Shown: positions 9,224 through 17,514 of the stretch, one piece after another
Numbering within the stretch: the stretch's first letter is position 1
Layout: every line of letters begins with the position of its first letter
Source: Terriglobales bacterium
Lineage (GTDB): Bacteria; Acidobacteriota; Terriglobia; Terriglobales; Acidobacteriaceae
Assembly: GCA_035561515.1 (NCBI GenBank)
Contig: DATMXP010000052.1
Location: 62,001 to 126,000, forward strand
Direction: 5' to 3'
DNA length: 64,000 bases
The notes under the pieces: model-generated
What the model was told of the DNA's origin: nothing
Databases searched by the model: none
Seen by the model: only the letters and a program-made list of their open reading frames with translations
Program-made: the position numbers and the translations under genes

Positions 9224-9428
9224 ACTGCTGGACGTCCTCCGGACGGCTGAAGTCCGTGGCTGACGGGTGGCATTCGTGGGCGAACACTCTGCCCCGCAGG
9301 CACTTACATGTAAACCGAGGGGACAAGAATGTGTTTCGCACCGAGTCAAAATGCGGGGAATGAGCGTCTATACTAGCATAGACACCGGCGAGTTACTCGC
9401 GCCCGCATGTCTGAAGTTTAGGATTCCC

Positions 9429-10619
9429 ATGGTTCCCCTTCAATCAAGAAATCACCGTACTTCCGGAACTAATGCCCTAGTCCTTTTTGCCCTAATCTCG
9501 GTTCTTCTGGTTACTTTGGCGCCGGCTCAAACGCAGAGCGGCGACCAACAGAAGAAGCCCAGTGAACAGGCACCTGCTGAGGCCGGCGGCCCTCAGGGTG
9601 ATATTGGTCCGATTATCGTGCCGAAGAAGAAGCCTGAGGAGGCTCCTCCGCCGCCGCAGCGGCAGATTCCTAAGAACCCCGAAGGCATGCCGGACTTTTC
9701 CTTGAGGGTGGACGTACAAAACGTCCAGGTGCCGGTCCTGGTAACGACCAAGGAAGGCGGCTTCCTGCCCGGGCTGAAGAAAGAGAACTTCCGGGTTTAC
9801 GAGGATGGCGTTCCGCAGACGATCACGGATTTCCGGCAGTCGGAAGCGCCCATCACGGCGGTACTGCTGATTGAGTTTGCCAACATCAATTACTGGTTTA
9901 TGTATGACGCGATCAATGCGTCCTACGCTTTTGCCAACAGCTTGAAGCCGGAAGATTGGGTCGCTGTCATCACATTCGACAACCGGCCATTCATCCTCGC
10001 CGACTTCACGCAGGACAAACGCGAGATCTACGGCGCGATCCGCAAACTACAGATCCCGGGCTTCTCGGAGACGAACGTTTTCGACGCACTCTACGACACG
10101 CTGGACCGGTTGGAAGGAATCCAGGGGCGGAAGTACGTCATCCTGATTTCTAGGGGTATCGACACCTTCAGCAAGCTGAACTACGACAAGATCCTGAAGA
10201 AGGTGAAGGAAACGCGAAACGTTGGGATCTACACGATCAGCACCGGTGAAGCATTTCGAATTGCAATGGAAGCCCGCTACGGCAATCGCAGCGAGTTCGG
10301 CGCGTACAACATGGATTATCTTCAGGCCGATAACCAGATGCGCACGTTTGCCAATCTCACGGGCGCTAAGTGGTACAAACCGCGTTTCGAAGGTGAGTTG
10401 CCGGAAATCTTTCAGGACGTGGCAGGGAACATCCGCAATCAGTACCTGATCACCTATAAGCCCACGAACGCGAAGCAGGACGGGACGTATCGAAAACTGA
10501 AAGTCGAGTTAGTCGCGCCGGATGGCGGGCCGCTTACGGTGAAGAACCAGAAAGGCAAAACTCTGAAGGCGCAGGTTATCGCGCGTGAGGGGTACACCGC
10601 GAAGCACGAAGTGGAATAA
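9429..10619 (+). CDS. VWFA-related domain protein (acidobacterial type), exported
   Basis: 396 residues from ATG 9429, chosen because AGGA lies five bases upstream and a signal anchor follows (ALVLFALISVLLVTLAPAQ); the frame is open further upstream without coding character. A Pro/Lys/Glu-rich linker leads into a beta-sandwich-like segment (VQNVQVPVLVTTKEGGFLPG) and a VWA-like domain ending in GRKYVILISRGIDTF. The usual metal-site motif DxSxS is replaced by the stretch VLLIEFANINYW, so metal binding in the standard way is doubtful. This architecture corresponds to the 'VWFA-related acidobacterial domain' family. A strong terminator follows. Confidence 0.82.
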   Translation: MVPLQSRNHRTSGTNALVLFALISVLLVTLAPAQTQSGDQQKKPSEQAPAEAGGPQGDIGPIIVPKKKPEEAPPPPQRQIPKNPEGMPDFSLRVDVQNVQVPVLVTTKEGGFLPGLKKENFRVYEDGVPQTITDFRQSEAPITAVLLIEFANINYWFMYDAINASYAFANSLKPEDWVAVITFDNRPFILADFTQDKREIYGAIRKLQIPGFSETNVFDALYDTLDRLEGIQGRKYVILISRGIDTFSKLNYDKILKKVKETRNVGIYTISTGEAFRIAMEARYGNRSEFGAYNMDYLQADNQMRTFANLTGAKWYKPRFEGELPEIFQDVAGNIRNQYLITYKPTNAKQDGTYRKLKVELVAPDGGPLTVKNQKGKTLKAQVIAREGYTAKHEVE

Positions 10620-10639
10620 ACGGAATAGATGAATTGCGG

Positions 10640-10665
10640 GCGCCTCGCTTAAACGAGGCGCTTTT
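10640..10665 (+). terminator. Intrinsic terminator after the VWFA gene
   Basis: Stem GCGCCTCG / CGAGGCGC (10640-10647 with 10654-10661), six-base loop, followed by TTTT. It overlaps the stop codon of recQ on the other strand. Confidence 0.8.
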
Positions 10666-12205
10666 ACTTTTCGCGAAGTGCTTGCAGCAAGGCTGGGCCG
10701 AAGTTTACCGCCTTCTTTTCGCCAATGCCCTTAATGGTCGCGAGTTCCCGCAGCGAATCGGGGGCAAGCCGTGCGACCTCCTTCAACGTACTGTCGTGCA
10801 TGACACAGAAGGCAGGCCATCCCTGTTTATCGGCTAACCTGCGCCGAACGATTTTCAGTCTTTCGAATCGGAGCGCGGCTTCGGGCGTGAGTTCAGAATC
10901 GGATAACGGTGACTTCCTGACTTTCTTCGGAAACGATTGTTTGTCGAGGGTGGGTCTGAAACGGGGCTCCGCTTTTCCGCTGCAGACGTCACACGAACAT
11001 TTATCGATCGCAGTGCTTTCACCGAAGTAATCGAGAATCTGGCGGCGACGGCAACGATGAGTGTCGGCATAGCCGAGCATGAGGTCGAGTTTGCGGCGTG
11101 AATGCGCCTGCAAGCGGGCGAGGTCGGACTCTCTCAACGAGGGATTGTTCTCGCCGATCTTGTCGATGAAGAACTCCTGCGTGCGCTGATCCCGATAGCC
11201 ATGAAGGAGAACGCATTCCGCAGGTGCGCCGTCGCGTCCCGCACGTCCGGCTTCCTGGTAATAGGCTTCTACGCTTCCGGGCAGGTTGTAGTGAAGCACG
11301 AAACGAATGTCGGGCTTGTTGATCCCCATCCCAAACGCGTTGGTTGCGACGGTGATGGCGTTCGAGGATTCCATGAAACGCGTCTGGTTGGCTTTCCTTA
11401 CCTGCGATTCCATTCCGGCGTGGTAAGAGCAAACGACGCGGCGCGGAAACTTCTCTTCGATCAGCGCAGACAACTCTTCCACTGCGCGGCGAGTGGAGCA
11501 GTAGATGATTCCACTTAAGTTGCGAGCTTTTACAAACTGAAGTACGGCTTCGTCTTTGTTGGCCTCGCTTTCGATACGGCGGGCGGAGTAGGCGAGGTTC
11601 GGACGATCGAATCCCGTAACGTGAACGCGAGGATTACGCAGACCGAGCATGGAGACGATATCGCGGCGAACCTGCGGAGTCGCGGTTGCCGTCAATGCCA
11701 TCGTTACGGGTGAGCCGAGTTTCTTTCGAGCATCGGCGAGGTTCAGGTAGTCGGGACGAAAATCGTGTCCCCAGAAGCTGACGCAGTGGGCTTCGTCGAC
11801 GACGAAGAGATTCGGGCGAAGTTTCGGCAACAGGTTCTGGAAGGACGGTGCGGCGAAACGTTCCGGGGCAATATAAAGCAGCCCTCGGAAGCCGTTGTGC
11901 AGTGCGGCGAGACCTTTTCTGATCTCGTCGCTCGACTGCGAACTGTTGAGGATCATCGCGGGGATGCGCAACTGCCGGAGTTGAGCGACCTGATCTGCCA
12001 TGAGCGAGATCAACGGCGAAACGACAATGGTCAGTCCGCGGAATACAACGGCAGGCAGCTGGAAGCAGAGGCTTTTGCCCGCTCCGGTCGGCATGACGCA
12101 GACGACATCGTTGCGGGCGATCACGTCGTCGATGACTTCGCGCTGCTGTGGCCTGAACTGCTTGAGGCGAAAGACGGATTGGAGAATGGACTCCGGGGAA
12201 ATCAT
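10664..12205 (-). CDS. recQ: ATP-dependent DNA helicase RecQ
   Basis: 513 residues. Superfamily 2 helicase that unwinds DNA 3'-5' in recombination and fork repair. Motif I MPTGAGKS is at 38-45, motif II DEAH at about 137-140 (VVDEAHCVSFWGHDFRPDY, including the RecQ aromatic-rich loop), and motif VI is QEAGRAGRDG. The RecQ zinc-binding cysteines are present (RCRRRQILDYFGE followed by CSCDVC). A short winged-helix region and a C-terminal HRDC domain (about residues 440-513, FERLKIVRRRLADKQGWPAF) complete it. It is somewhat shorter than E. coli RecQ because the region between zinc finger and HRDC is compact. Confidence 0.93.
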   Translation of the reverse strand: MISPESILQSVFRLKQFRPQQREVIDDVIARNDVVCVMPTGAGKSLCFQLPAVVFRGLTIVVSPLISLMADQVAQLRQLRIPAMILNSSQSSDEIRKGLAALHNGFRGLLYIAPERFAAPSFQNLLPKLRPNLFVVDEAHCVSFWGHDFRPDYLNLADARKKLGSPVTMALTATATPQVRRDIVSMLGLRNPRVHVTGFDRPNLAYSARRIESEANKDEAVLQFVKARNLSGIIYCSTRRAVEELSALIEEKFPRRVVCSYHAGMESQVRKANQTRFMESSNAITVATNAFGMGINKPDIRFVLHYNLPGSVEAYYQEAGRAGRDGAPAECVLLHGYRDQRTQEFFIDKIGENNPSLRESDLARLQAHSRRKLDLMLGYADTHRCRRRQILDYFGESTAIDKCSCDVCSGKAEPRFRPTLDKQSFPKKVRKSPLSDSELTPEAALRFERLKIVRRRLADKQGWPAFCVMHDSTLKEVARLAPDSLRELATIKGIGEKKAVNFGPALLQALREK

Positions 12206-12284
12206 GAACGGTTCAATGTAACACTTCAGTTATTCCCCGGTATGTGCTGCCGCGGAACGATTCCGCTTACAAAACTCATTCCGC

Positions 12285-13175
12285 CTAGTTTTTCGGAAGA
12301 GTCACGCCGAGTTCTTCCGCCCGCTTGAACATCAGTTCCTGGCATAGGTCGATGGCTGCCTCGCGCTCCCGGCCGTCGTAAAGGGACTCAATAGTCAGGT
12401 ACGCCTTTACACGTCCGAGCAATTGGAAAGCGGCATCGTGCCGGATGGTCTCGAGCGCAATAGCGATGTGACGCGCCGATAACTGAGTCCGCGGAACCGA
12501 CCTTTTGGCCTCTGCCTGTGGCGGAGGTGCCTGTGGCAGAGGTGAAGGAACGGCGATTCCCTCTGGCGGCGTTTCCTGCAAATCGAGAACGGGATCTGGC
12601 CGTAACTCAACGATCGCAGGTCCGGATTCCGGTTTCAGTGCCGGCACCAAACCCGACAGAAGTACCAGCGTCTCGATATCTCGTTCTCCAAACACGTCAG
12701 CCTCACCCGAAAACACTGCAAAGACGCCGAAGGAATCGTCGTCATAGCTCAGAGGCACGGCCAGCATGGAGTAAATGCCCGACTGCCGGCAGGCCTCGGC
12801 GTTTACGCGAGGATCATTCTGCGTGTCGTTACAGCAGATGACTTCGCCTGTACGCATGCATGTACCCGAAATCCCCGAGTCGCGGCTAACCGTGGTGCCG
12901 AGTGGAGGCGCCAGTGATCCAGCACGTGCCCGGCAGGTGACTTCGTTGCCGTCGAAGAGAGCGATCGCAGATCCCTCGGCGTTGGTGAAAGCAAGCGCTT
13001 CGTTGGCGATGATGCTGAGCGATTGTGCGGGTAAGAGACCGGAAAGCCGGAGCTTAAGTGCAGCGAGATTCGGCTCAGTCTGAGTAAGAATTCGAGGTAA
13101 AGAAATTGAAACCGAGTGCGCCACGGTTTTCCGGCGCAGTCGGCGAGAGGTGTCAGTTGTACCGTACGGCATCAC
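12285..13175 (-). CDS. GAF-domain sensor-like protein
   Basis: 296 residues. A GAF domain spans about residues 40-185 (SIIANEALAFTNAEGSAIAL, then AVPLSYDDDSFGVFAVFSGE), a fold that binds small ligands or mediates dimerisation. It is followed by a Pro-rich linker and a short C-terminal helical part (about 230-296). No kinase, cyclase or DNA-binding domain is attached, so the output is unknown. The start is uncertain: two ATGs are adjacent at 13175 and 13172, and the family-like part begins later. It lies upstream of recQ on the same strand, with about 80 bases between them. Confidence 0.72.
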   Translation of the reverse strand: MMPYGTTDTSRRLRRKTVAHSVSISLPRILTQTEPNLAALKLRLSGLLPAQSLSIIANEALAFTNAEGSAIALFDGNEVTCRARAGSLAPPLGTTVSRDSGISGTCMRTGEVICCNDTQNDPRVNAEACRQSGIYSMLAVPLSYDDDSFGVFAVFSGEADVFGERDIETLVLLSGLVPALKPESGPAIVELRPDPVLDLQETPPEGIAVPSPLPQAPPPQAEAKRSVPRTQLSARHIAIALETIRHDAAFQLLGRVKAYLTIESLYDGREREAAIDLCQELMFKRAEELGVTLPKN

Positions 13176-13350
13176 GCTCCAACAATCGGCGAGGGGGAGT
13201 GAGGCAGAGGGCCTCGTCGCAGATTACGTGGTGATCCTGATTCTTAAGTTAGGACAATTCTTGATTGGTGACAATTAGGAATATTGATTACGGTGAGGAA
13301 AATCGCTGGACAAAGCAGATTTTGTCCTCACAGTACAATGTTCCGTTCTT

Positions 13351-14244
13351 ATGAAACGTGTACTGACAGCAATCGTTCTGATTCCAGTGGTGTTGCTTGC
13401 GGTTTTCCGTGCTCCGTCATGGTTGTTCGCGGCGTTAGTTGGCGCGGTGGCGCTGCTGGCCACGCGCGAATTCGTGGACCTGGCGAAGCACTACAACGTA
13501 ACGCCGTTTCGCATGCCCACTTATGCCGGTATCGCGCTGATGTTCCTGGCGCTGATCGTTCGCGCGTTTCAGGCTCAGACTCCGACGCTGGCAACGGAGG
13601 CGCTGTTCCTGATCGTATTCACCGCCTTTGCGTTTGGTGCATTCATTTATCTGGTTGTGGGAATGATGCGACGCGACCTGGCGACGTCATATCCCGCGGC
13701 TGCAGCGTCGTTCTTTGCGCTCGGGTATTGTGGCGTGCCCCTTTTGCTGCTGGCCAACGTCCGGCAACAGTGGGCCGGCGCATTCCTGATCCTGTACCTG
13801 TTCCTGGTGGTGTGGACGGGCGACACGGCGGCGTATTACGTCGGACGAGCCATCGGACGTCACAAGATGGCGCCGCGTGTAAGTCCGGGGAAGTCGTGGG
13901 AAGGTGGCATCGCGTCGTTCTTCGGATCGATCGGAATTGGCGTGCTGGTTTTCAGTTATGCACGTCCGATCAGCGAGGCCCTGTTGAGCGCCAAGCTCAT
14001 CGAGCAGTGGCAGGGATACATGGCGCCGACGCCACCGTTATGGCAGGTGGTGGTGCTTTCAGGTAGTCTCAACGTTGCCGCGCAACTGGGTGATCTGGTG
14101 GAGTCGCTGCTGAAGCGCGGAGCGGGTGTAAAGGATTCGGGAACTTTGTTGCCGGGCCACGGCGGAGTACTGGACCGGATTGACGCGCTGTTATTTGCGG
14201 TTCCGGTGCTCTGGTACTTTGCTGCTTTACGTGTGCTGGCCTGA
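13351..14244 (+). CDS. cdsA: Phosphatidate cytidylyltransferase
   Basis: 297 residues, integral membrane enzyme making CDP-diacylglycerol from phosphatidate and CTP, the entry point to phospholipids. Seven or eight transmembrane segments are visible. The C-terminus carries the diagnostic signature LLKRGAGVKDSGTLLPGHGG followed by VLDRID, and SPGKSWEGGIASFFGSIG is also conserved. It is the first gene of a cdsA-dxr-rseP run with 21 and 19 base gaps. In many bacteria uppS stands directly before cdsA; here uppS is at about 31 kb on the other strand. Confidence 0.95.
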   Translation: MKRVLTAIVLIPVVLLAVFRAPSWLFAALVGAVALLATREFVDLAKHYNVTPFRMPTYAGIALMFLALIVRAFQAQTPTLATEALFLIVFTAFAFGAFIYLVVGMMRRDLATSYPAAAASFFALGYCGVPLLLLANVRQQWAGAFLILYLFLVVWTGDTAAYYVGRAIGRHKMAPRVSPGKSWEGGIASFFGSIGIGVLVFSYARPISEALLSAKLIEQWQGYMAPTPPLWQVVVLSGSLNVAAQLGDLVESLLKRGAGVKDSGTLLPGHGGVLDRIDALLFAVPVLWYFAALRVLA

Positions 14245-14265
14245 TAGAATGAAAGTCCCAGCCAA

Positions 14266-15459
14266 ATGAAGAGAATTGCCATCCTTGGCTCAACGGGTTC
14301 CATTGGGCACAGCACCCTGAATATCGTTGAGTCCTACCCGGAACGGTTCCAGGTAATCACACTCGCAGCCGGCAACAACGTTGACACGGTTTTCGAGCAG
14401 GCGAAGAAGTTCCGCCCGAAACTGGTGTCAGTCGCTACCGAAGAAAATGCGAATCTCCTGCGGGCGAAGCTCGCAGACGCCAAACTTGGACATATCGAGG
14501 TCGTATTCGGGACGGCGGGTACTGTCAGGGTGGCAACGCATCCGGAAGTGAACTTCGTGGTAAGCGCGATTGTTGGCGTTGCCGGGCTGGAAGCCACTTA
14601 CGAAGCGGTGAAGGCGGGGAAGAGCGTCGGGCTGGCGAACAAAGAGTCGCTGGTAGTAGCGGGTGAGATCATCACAGCCGAAGCGCGGAAGAACAACGTT
14701 CCGCTGCTGCCCATCGATTCCGAGCACAATGCGGTGCATCAGTGCATGCGCGGCGGAACCCTGGACGAGGTGGACAGAGTCTGGCTGACGGCTTCCGGCG
14801 GTCCTTTTTTACACACGCCTGCTCACGAATTTGCGGTGATCACCGTCCAACAGGCATTGAATCATCCCACCTGGAAGATGGGGCGAAGGATCACCATCGA
14901 CTCCGCGACGTTGATGAATAAGGGGTTTGAGGTCATAGAGGCCTGTCGTTTGTTCAACTTACCGCCGAAGCAGGTGGACGTAATCGTGCATCCGCAGAGC
15001 ACGATTCACTCGATGGTGGAATTCAGGGACGGAAGTATCCTGGCACAGTTATCGGTCACAGACATGCGGCTGCCGATTCTGTACGCTTTGACCTTTCCGG
15101 AGCGTACCAAATCGGACCTAAGGTTTTCGTTACGTGACCTTCGGAAACTCGACTTTTATGCTCCGGATATGGGAAAGTTCCCCTGTCTACGGCTGGCCTA
15201 CGAAGCGGCCGAGGCGGGAGGATCTAAAACGATCGCTTTGAATGCGGCCGATGAAGTGGCAGTAGCGGCTTTTCTTGACGGTGAAATCCCGTTTACGGGG
15301 ATCGCACAGGTGATTGAGGAGACGCTATATGAAACTACAATGTCGCATCCTGAATCTATAAGTAGTGTATTGGGCGTTGATGCCGAGGCCCGGCTGACGG
15401 CCCGCCGCCGGGTTGAACATCTGGCGAAAAAGTCAGCACAAACAGTGCAGGTGAATTAA
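14266..15459 (+). CDS. dxr: 1-deoxy-D-xylulose 5-phosphate reductoisomerase
   Basis: 397 residues. Converts DXP to MEP with NADPH, the second step of the MEP isoprenoid pathway. The N-terminal nucleotide-binding motif LGSTGSIGHSTLNI is intact, as are LANKESLVVAGE and the active-site blocks LPIDSEHNAVHQC and TASGGPF. The metal/substrate loop MGRRITIDSATLMNKGFEVIEA is present. Length is standard. It sits between cdsA and rseP in an apparent operon. ispG, a later step of the same pathway, is 4.4 kb downstream. Confidence 0.96.
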   Translation: MKRIAILGSTGSIGHSTLNIVESYPERFQVITLAAGNNVDTVFEQAKKFRPKLVSVATEENANLLRAKLADAKLGHIEVVFGTAGTVRVATHPEVNFVVSAIVGVAGLEATYEAVKAGKSVGLANKESLVVAGEIITAEARKNNVPLLPIDSEHNAVHQCMRGGTLDEVDRVWLTASGGPFLHTPAHEFAVITVQQALNHPTWKMGRRITIDSATLMNKGFEVIEACRLFNLPPKQVDVIVHPQSTIHSMVEFRDGSILAQLSVTDMRLPILYALTFPERTKSDLRFSLRDLRKLDFYAPDMGKFPCLRLAYEAAEAGGSKTIALNAADEVAVAAFLDGEIPFTGIAQVIEETLYETTMSHPESISSVLGVDAEARLTARRRVEHLAKKSAQTVQVN

Positions 15460-15478
15460 GAGGTAAAGTTCCCCAGCT

Positions 15479-16819
15479 ATGCAGGATTTTCTAATCGCAG
15501 TAGTAGCCGTCGGTTTCGTGCTCGGGATCATGATCCTGATCCACGAGTTCGGCCATTATGCCGCCGCCAAGTTGTTTGGCGTGCGGGTTGAAGTTTTCTC
15601 CATTGGTTTCGGTAAGCGGCTACTCGGCTTTCGCCGGGGCGACACAGACTACCGGATCAGCCTGATCCCTCTCGGCGGATACGTGAAGATGACCGGCGAG
15701 AATTTCATGGAAGAGCGCTCGGGCGCTCCCTATGAGTTCATGGCCCATCCGCGCTGGCAGCGCTTCATCATTGCGGCGGCCGGCCCGTTCATGAATATCC
15801 TGCTGGCGGTTGCGCTGCTCACGGCCGTGTTCATGATTCGCTACGAACACCCGTTGTTCCTGGAGCGCGCGGCGGTGGTGGGATCGGTGATCGACGACTC
15901 TCCCGCGGCCAAGGCGGGATTCGAACCGGGCGACCGGATTGTGCGCATCGACGGCGTCGAGAATCCGAACTGGGAAGACGTCCTGCGTAAAGTGCTGCTA
16001 AGCCCAAATCATTCGTTGCCGGTGCAAGTCGCGCGTAACGGTGAAATCCTGGACAAAACGATTGTTCCGCACGCGGTTGGACCGGACCAGGCTGGCGGTG
16101 ACACCGGATGGGTGCCGCAGCAGCCGAATATCGTCACGTTCGTGGAAGAGAATAAGCCCGCTGCAAAGGCAGGCTTGAAGGTTGGCGACGAGATTACTGC
16201 GCTGAACGGAAAGCAGACTCGCACGACCGAAGAAATGATCAAGATGCTCCAGGCGAACAAGAGCGCTCCGGTGGAAGTGACTGCGCTGCGCAACGGCCGG
16301 GAGATGAATTTCACGGTTACGCCGATGCTGGATCGTCGCGACGACGGCACCGAGCAATACCGGATTGGCATTCACAGCAATCCTGTTCACATCGACAAGC
16401 TGTCCTTCGGCGAAGCGCTCTCGAAGTCAATCGACGAGAACAAAAAGAACTCTTTGCTGGTGTTCGACCTCGTCGGAAAAATGCTTCAGCGTAAGGTTTC
16501 GGTGAAACAGATGTCGGGTCCGATCGGTATTGCGCGGGCGTCGGGAGATGCCGCGAAACAGCCGGGTTGGGCTCCGCTGATGTACCTGATGGCGATGGTC
16601 AGCCTGCAACTGGGATTGTTCAACCTGTTCCCGTTCCCGATTCTCGACGGCGGCATGATCCTGATGCTGGCGATTGAAGGAATCCGCAGGAAGGACATCA
16701 GCCTGGCGGTGAAGGAACGCGTGTACCAGGTAGCATTTGTGCTGCTGGTGCTATTCGCGGCGCTGGTGATCTTTAACGACATCGCGAAGCTGCCGGCGTT
16801 CACACCAAGACTGCCGTAA
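15479..16819 (+). CDS. rseP: RIP metalloprotease RseP (site-2 protease, two PDZ domains)
   Basis: 446 residues. Intramembrane zinc protease that cleaves anti-sigma factors and remnant signal peptides. The HEFGH zinc motif is at about residues 22-26, two tandem PDZ domains lie in the periplasmic loop (about 115-200 and 205-285; SPAAKAGFEPGDRIVRIDG and KPAAKAGLKVGDEITALNG), and the second metal motif NLFPFPILDGG is near residue 385. It is the last gene of the cdsA-dxr-rseP run and is followed by a UUCG-loop terminator. The window also holds a second M50 protease at 6419 with a different architecture. Confidence 0.95.
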   Translation: MQDFLIAVVAVGFVLGIMILIHEFGHYAAAKLFGVRVEVFSIGFGKRLLGFRRGDTDYRISLIPLGGYVKMTGENFMEERSGAPYEFMAHPRWQRFIIAAAGPFMNILLAVALLTAVFMIRYEHPLFLERAAVVGSVIDDSPAAKAGFEPGDRIVRIDGVENPNWEDVLRKVLLSPNHSLPVQVARNGEILDKTIVPHAVGPDQAGGDTGWVPQQPNIVTFVEENKPAAKAGLKVGDEITALNGKQTRTTEEMIKMLQANKSAPVEVTALRNGREMNFTVTPMLDRRDDGTEQYRIGIHSNPVHIDKLSFGEALSKSIDENKKNSLLVFDLVGKMLQRKVSVKQMSGPIGIARASGDAAKQPGWAPLMYLMAMVSLQLGLFNLFPFPILDGGMILMLAIEGIRRKDISLAVKERVYQVAFVLLVLFAALVIFNDIAKLPAFTPRLP

Positions 16820-16838
16820 TTACTCAATCGAGAAGACA

Positions 16839-16864
16839 AGGCGCGACTTCGGTCGCGCCTTTGC
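16839..16864 (+). terminator. Intrinsic terminator after rseP
   Basis: Nine-bp stem AGGCGCGAC / GTCGCGCCT (16839-16847, 16852-16860) closed by a TTCG tetraloop and followed by TTGCTTTT. Ends the cdsA-dxr-rseP transcript. Confidence 0.88.
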
Positions 16865-16876
16865 TTTTGCGAACGC

Positions 16877-17377
16877 TTAGAAGCCCAGGGTGTCGTCGGC
16901 GGAAGGGCCGTAAGTTGCCGGGACAGGTACGCCATTCAGCCGAAGGTATACGCCAAGCTGCGCGCGATGGTGTACCAGGTGGTTCAGAAACATTTCGCGA
17001 TAGGCGAGGAATCGCGATCCTTCAAAGATAGTTTTGCCGCTGAATGCCAGGCGCCAGTTATCGTTCCACGCAGTGTCGGGAAGTTTCTTCAGAGCCTCGC
17101 GGACCTTCTCCGCACCCTCATCGAGGGCTTTCACTAGCTGCTCGGGGGATTCGAACGGTAGCGGCTTCCAACTGCTGGTGGAGAAGTCCAGCTCCGGCGT
17201 GGTTAAGATAGTAAGTCCGAATCCTGCGAGTTGCGCAACGTGAGGAGCGAGATCCTTCAACTTCATAGACTTTGCGTGTGGCGCGAAATCGGGCTTCATG
17301 GGAACACGTTCGAGCGTAATGCGGGTGGTCTTAATCTCGGCCTCGAATTCGGCCAATAGCAGTGTGCTGATAGACAT
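16877..17377 (-). CDS. DinB-like four-helix-bundle protein
   Basis: 166 residues from ATG 17377, which has AAGGAA seven bases upstream; the longer open frame to 17425 lacks such a site. The sequence fits the DinB/YfiT superfamily: helical, with a histidine-rich metal-site helix FLNHLVHHRAQLGVYLRLNG followed by VPVPATYGPSADD. The early histidine ligand is probably in KLKDLAPHVAQL. Members include damage-induced proteins and thiol-dependent transferases, so the reaction is not known. It faces rseP across the terminator at 16839. Confidence 0.8.
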   Translation of the reverse strand: MSISTLLLAEFEAEIKTTRITLERVPMKPDFAPHAKSMKLKDLAPHVAQLAGFGLTILTTPELDFSTSSWKPLPFESPEQLVKALDEGAEKVREALKKLPDTAWNDNWRLAFSGKTIFEGSRFLAYREMFLNHLVHHRAQLGVYLRLNGVPVPATYGPSADDTLGF

Positions 17378-17466
17378 GGTGAGGTTCCTTTCCATGACGG
17401 GGCATCCTCGACCCCGAAACGGCAACTATTTTCGCCTTTTGTTCGCTATTTGAAAAGCGGAATCTT

Positions 17467-17497
17467 AAAGAAAAAGGCGCGACTCACGCCGCGCCTT
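17467..17497 (-). terminator. Intrinsic terminator after the aldehyde dehydrogenase
   Basis: Read on the minus strand: stem AAGGCGCG / CGCGCCTT (arms 17490-17497 and 17474-17481), eight-base loop, then a T-rich tail. Confidence 0.78.
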
Positions 17498-17514
17498 GTC
17501 CAAACACAAGCGGG

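Noticed and set aside
9267-9428. N-terminal extension of the VWFA protein
   Set aside because: The extra codons have no coding pattern and the downstream ATG has a ribosome site and signal anchor.
12500-12900. Pro/Ala-rich part of the GAF protein as a possible separate gene
   Set aside because: It is a continuous linker in the same frame as the GAF domain, and overlapping plus-strand frames have no coding features.
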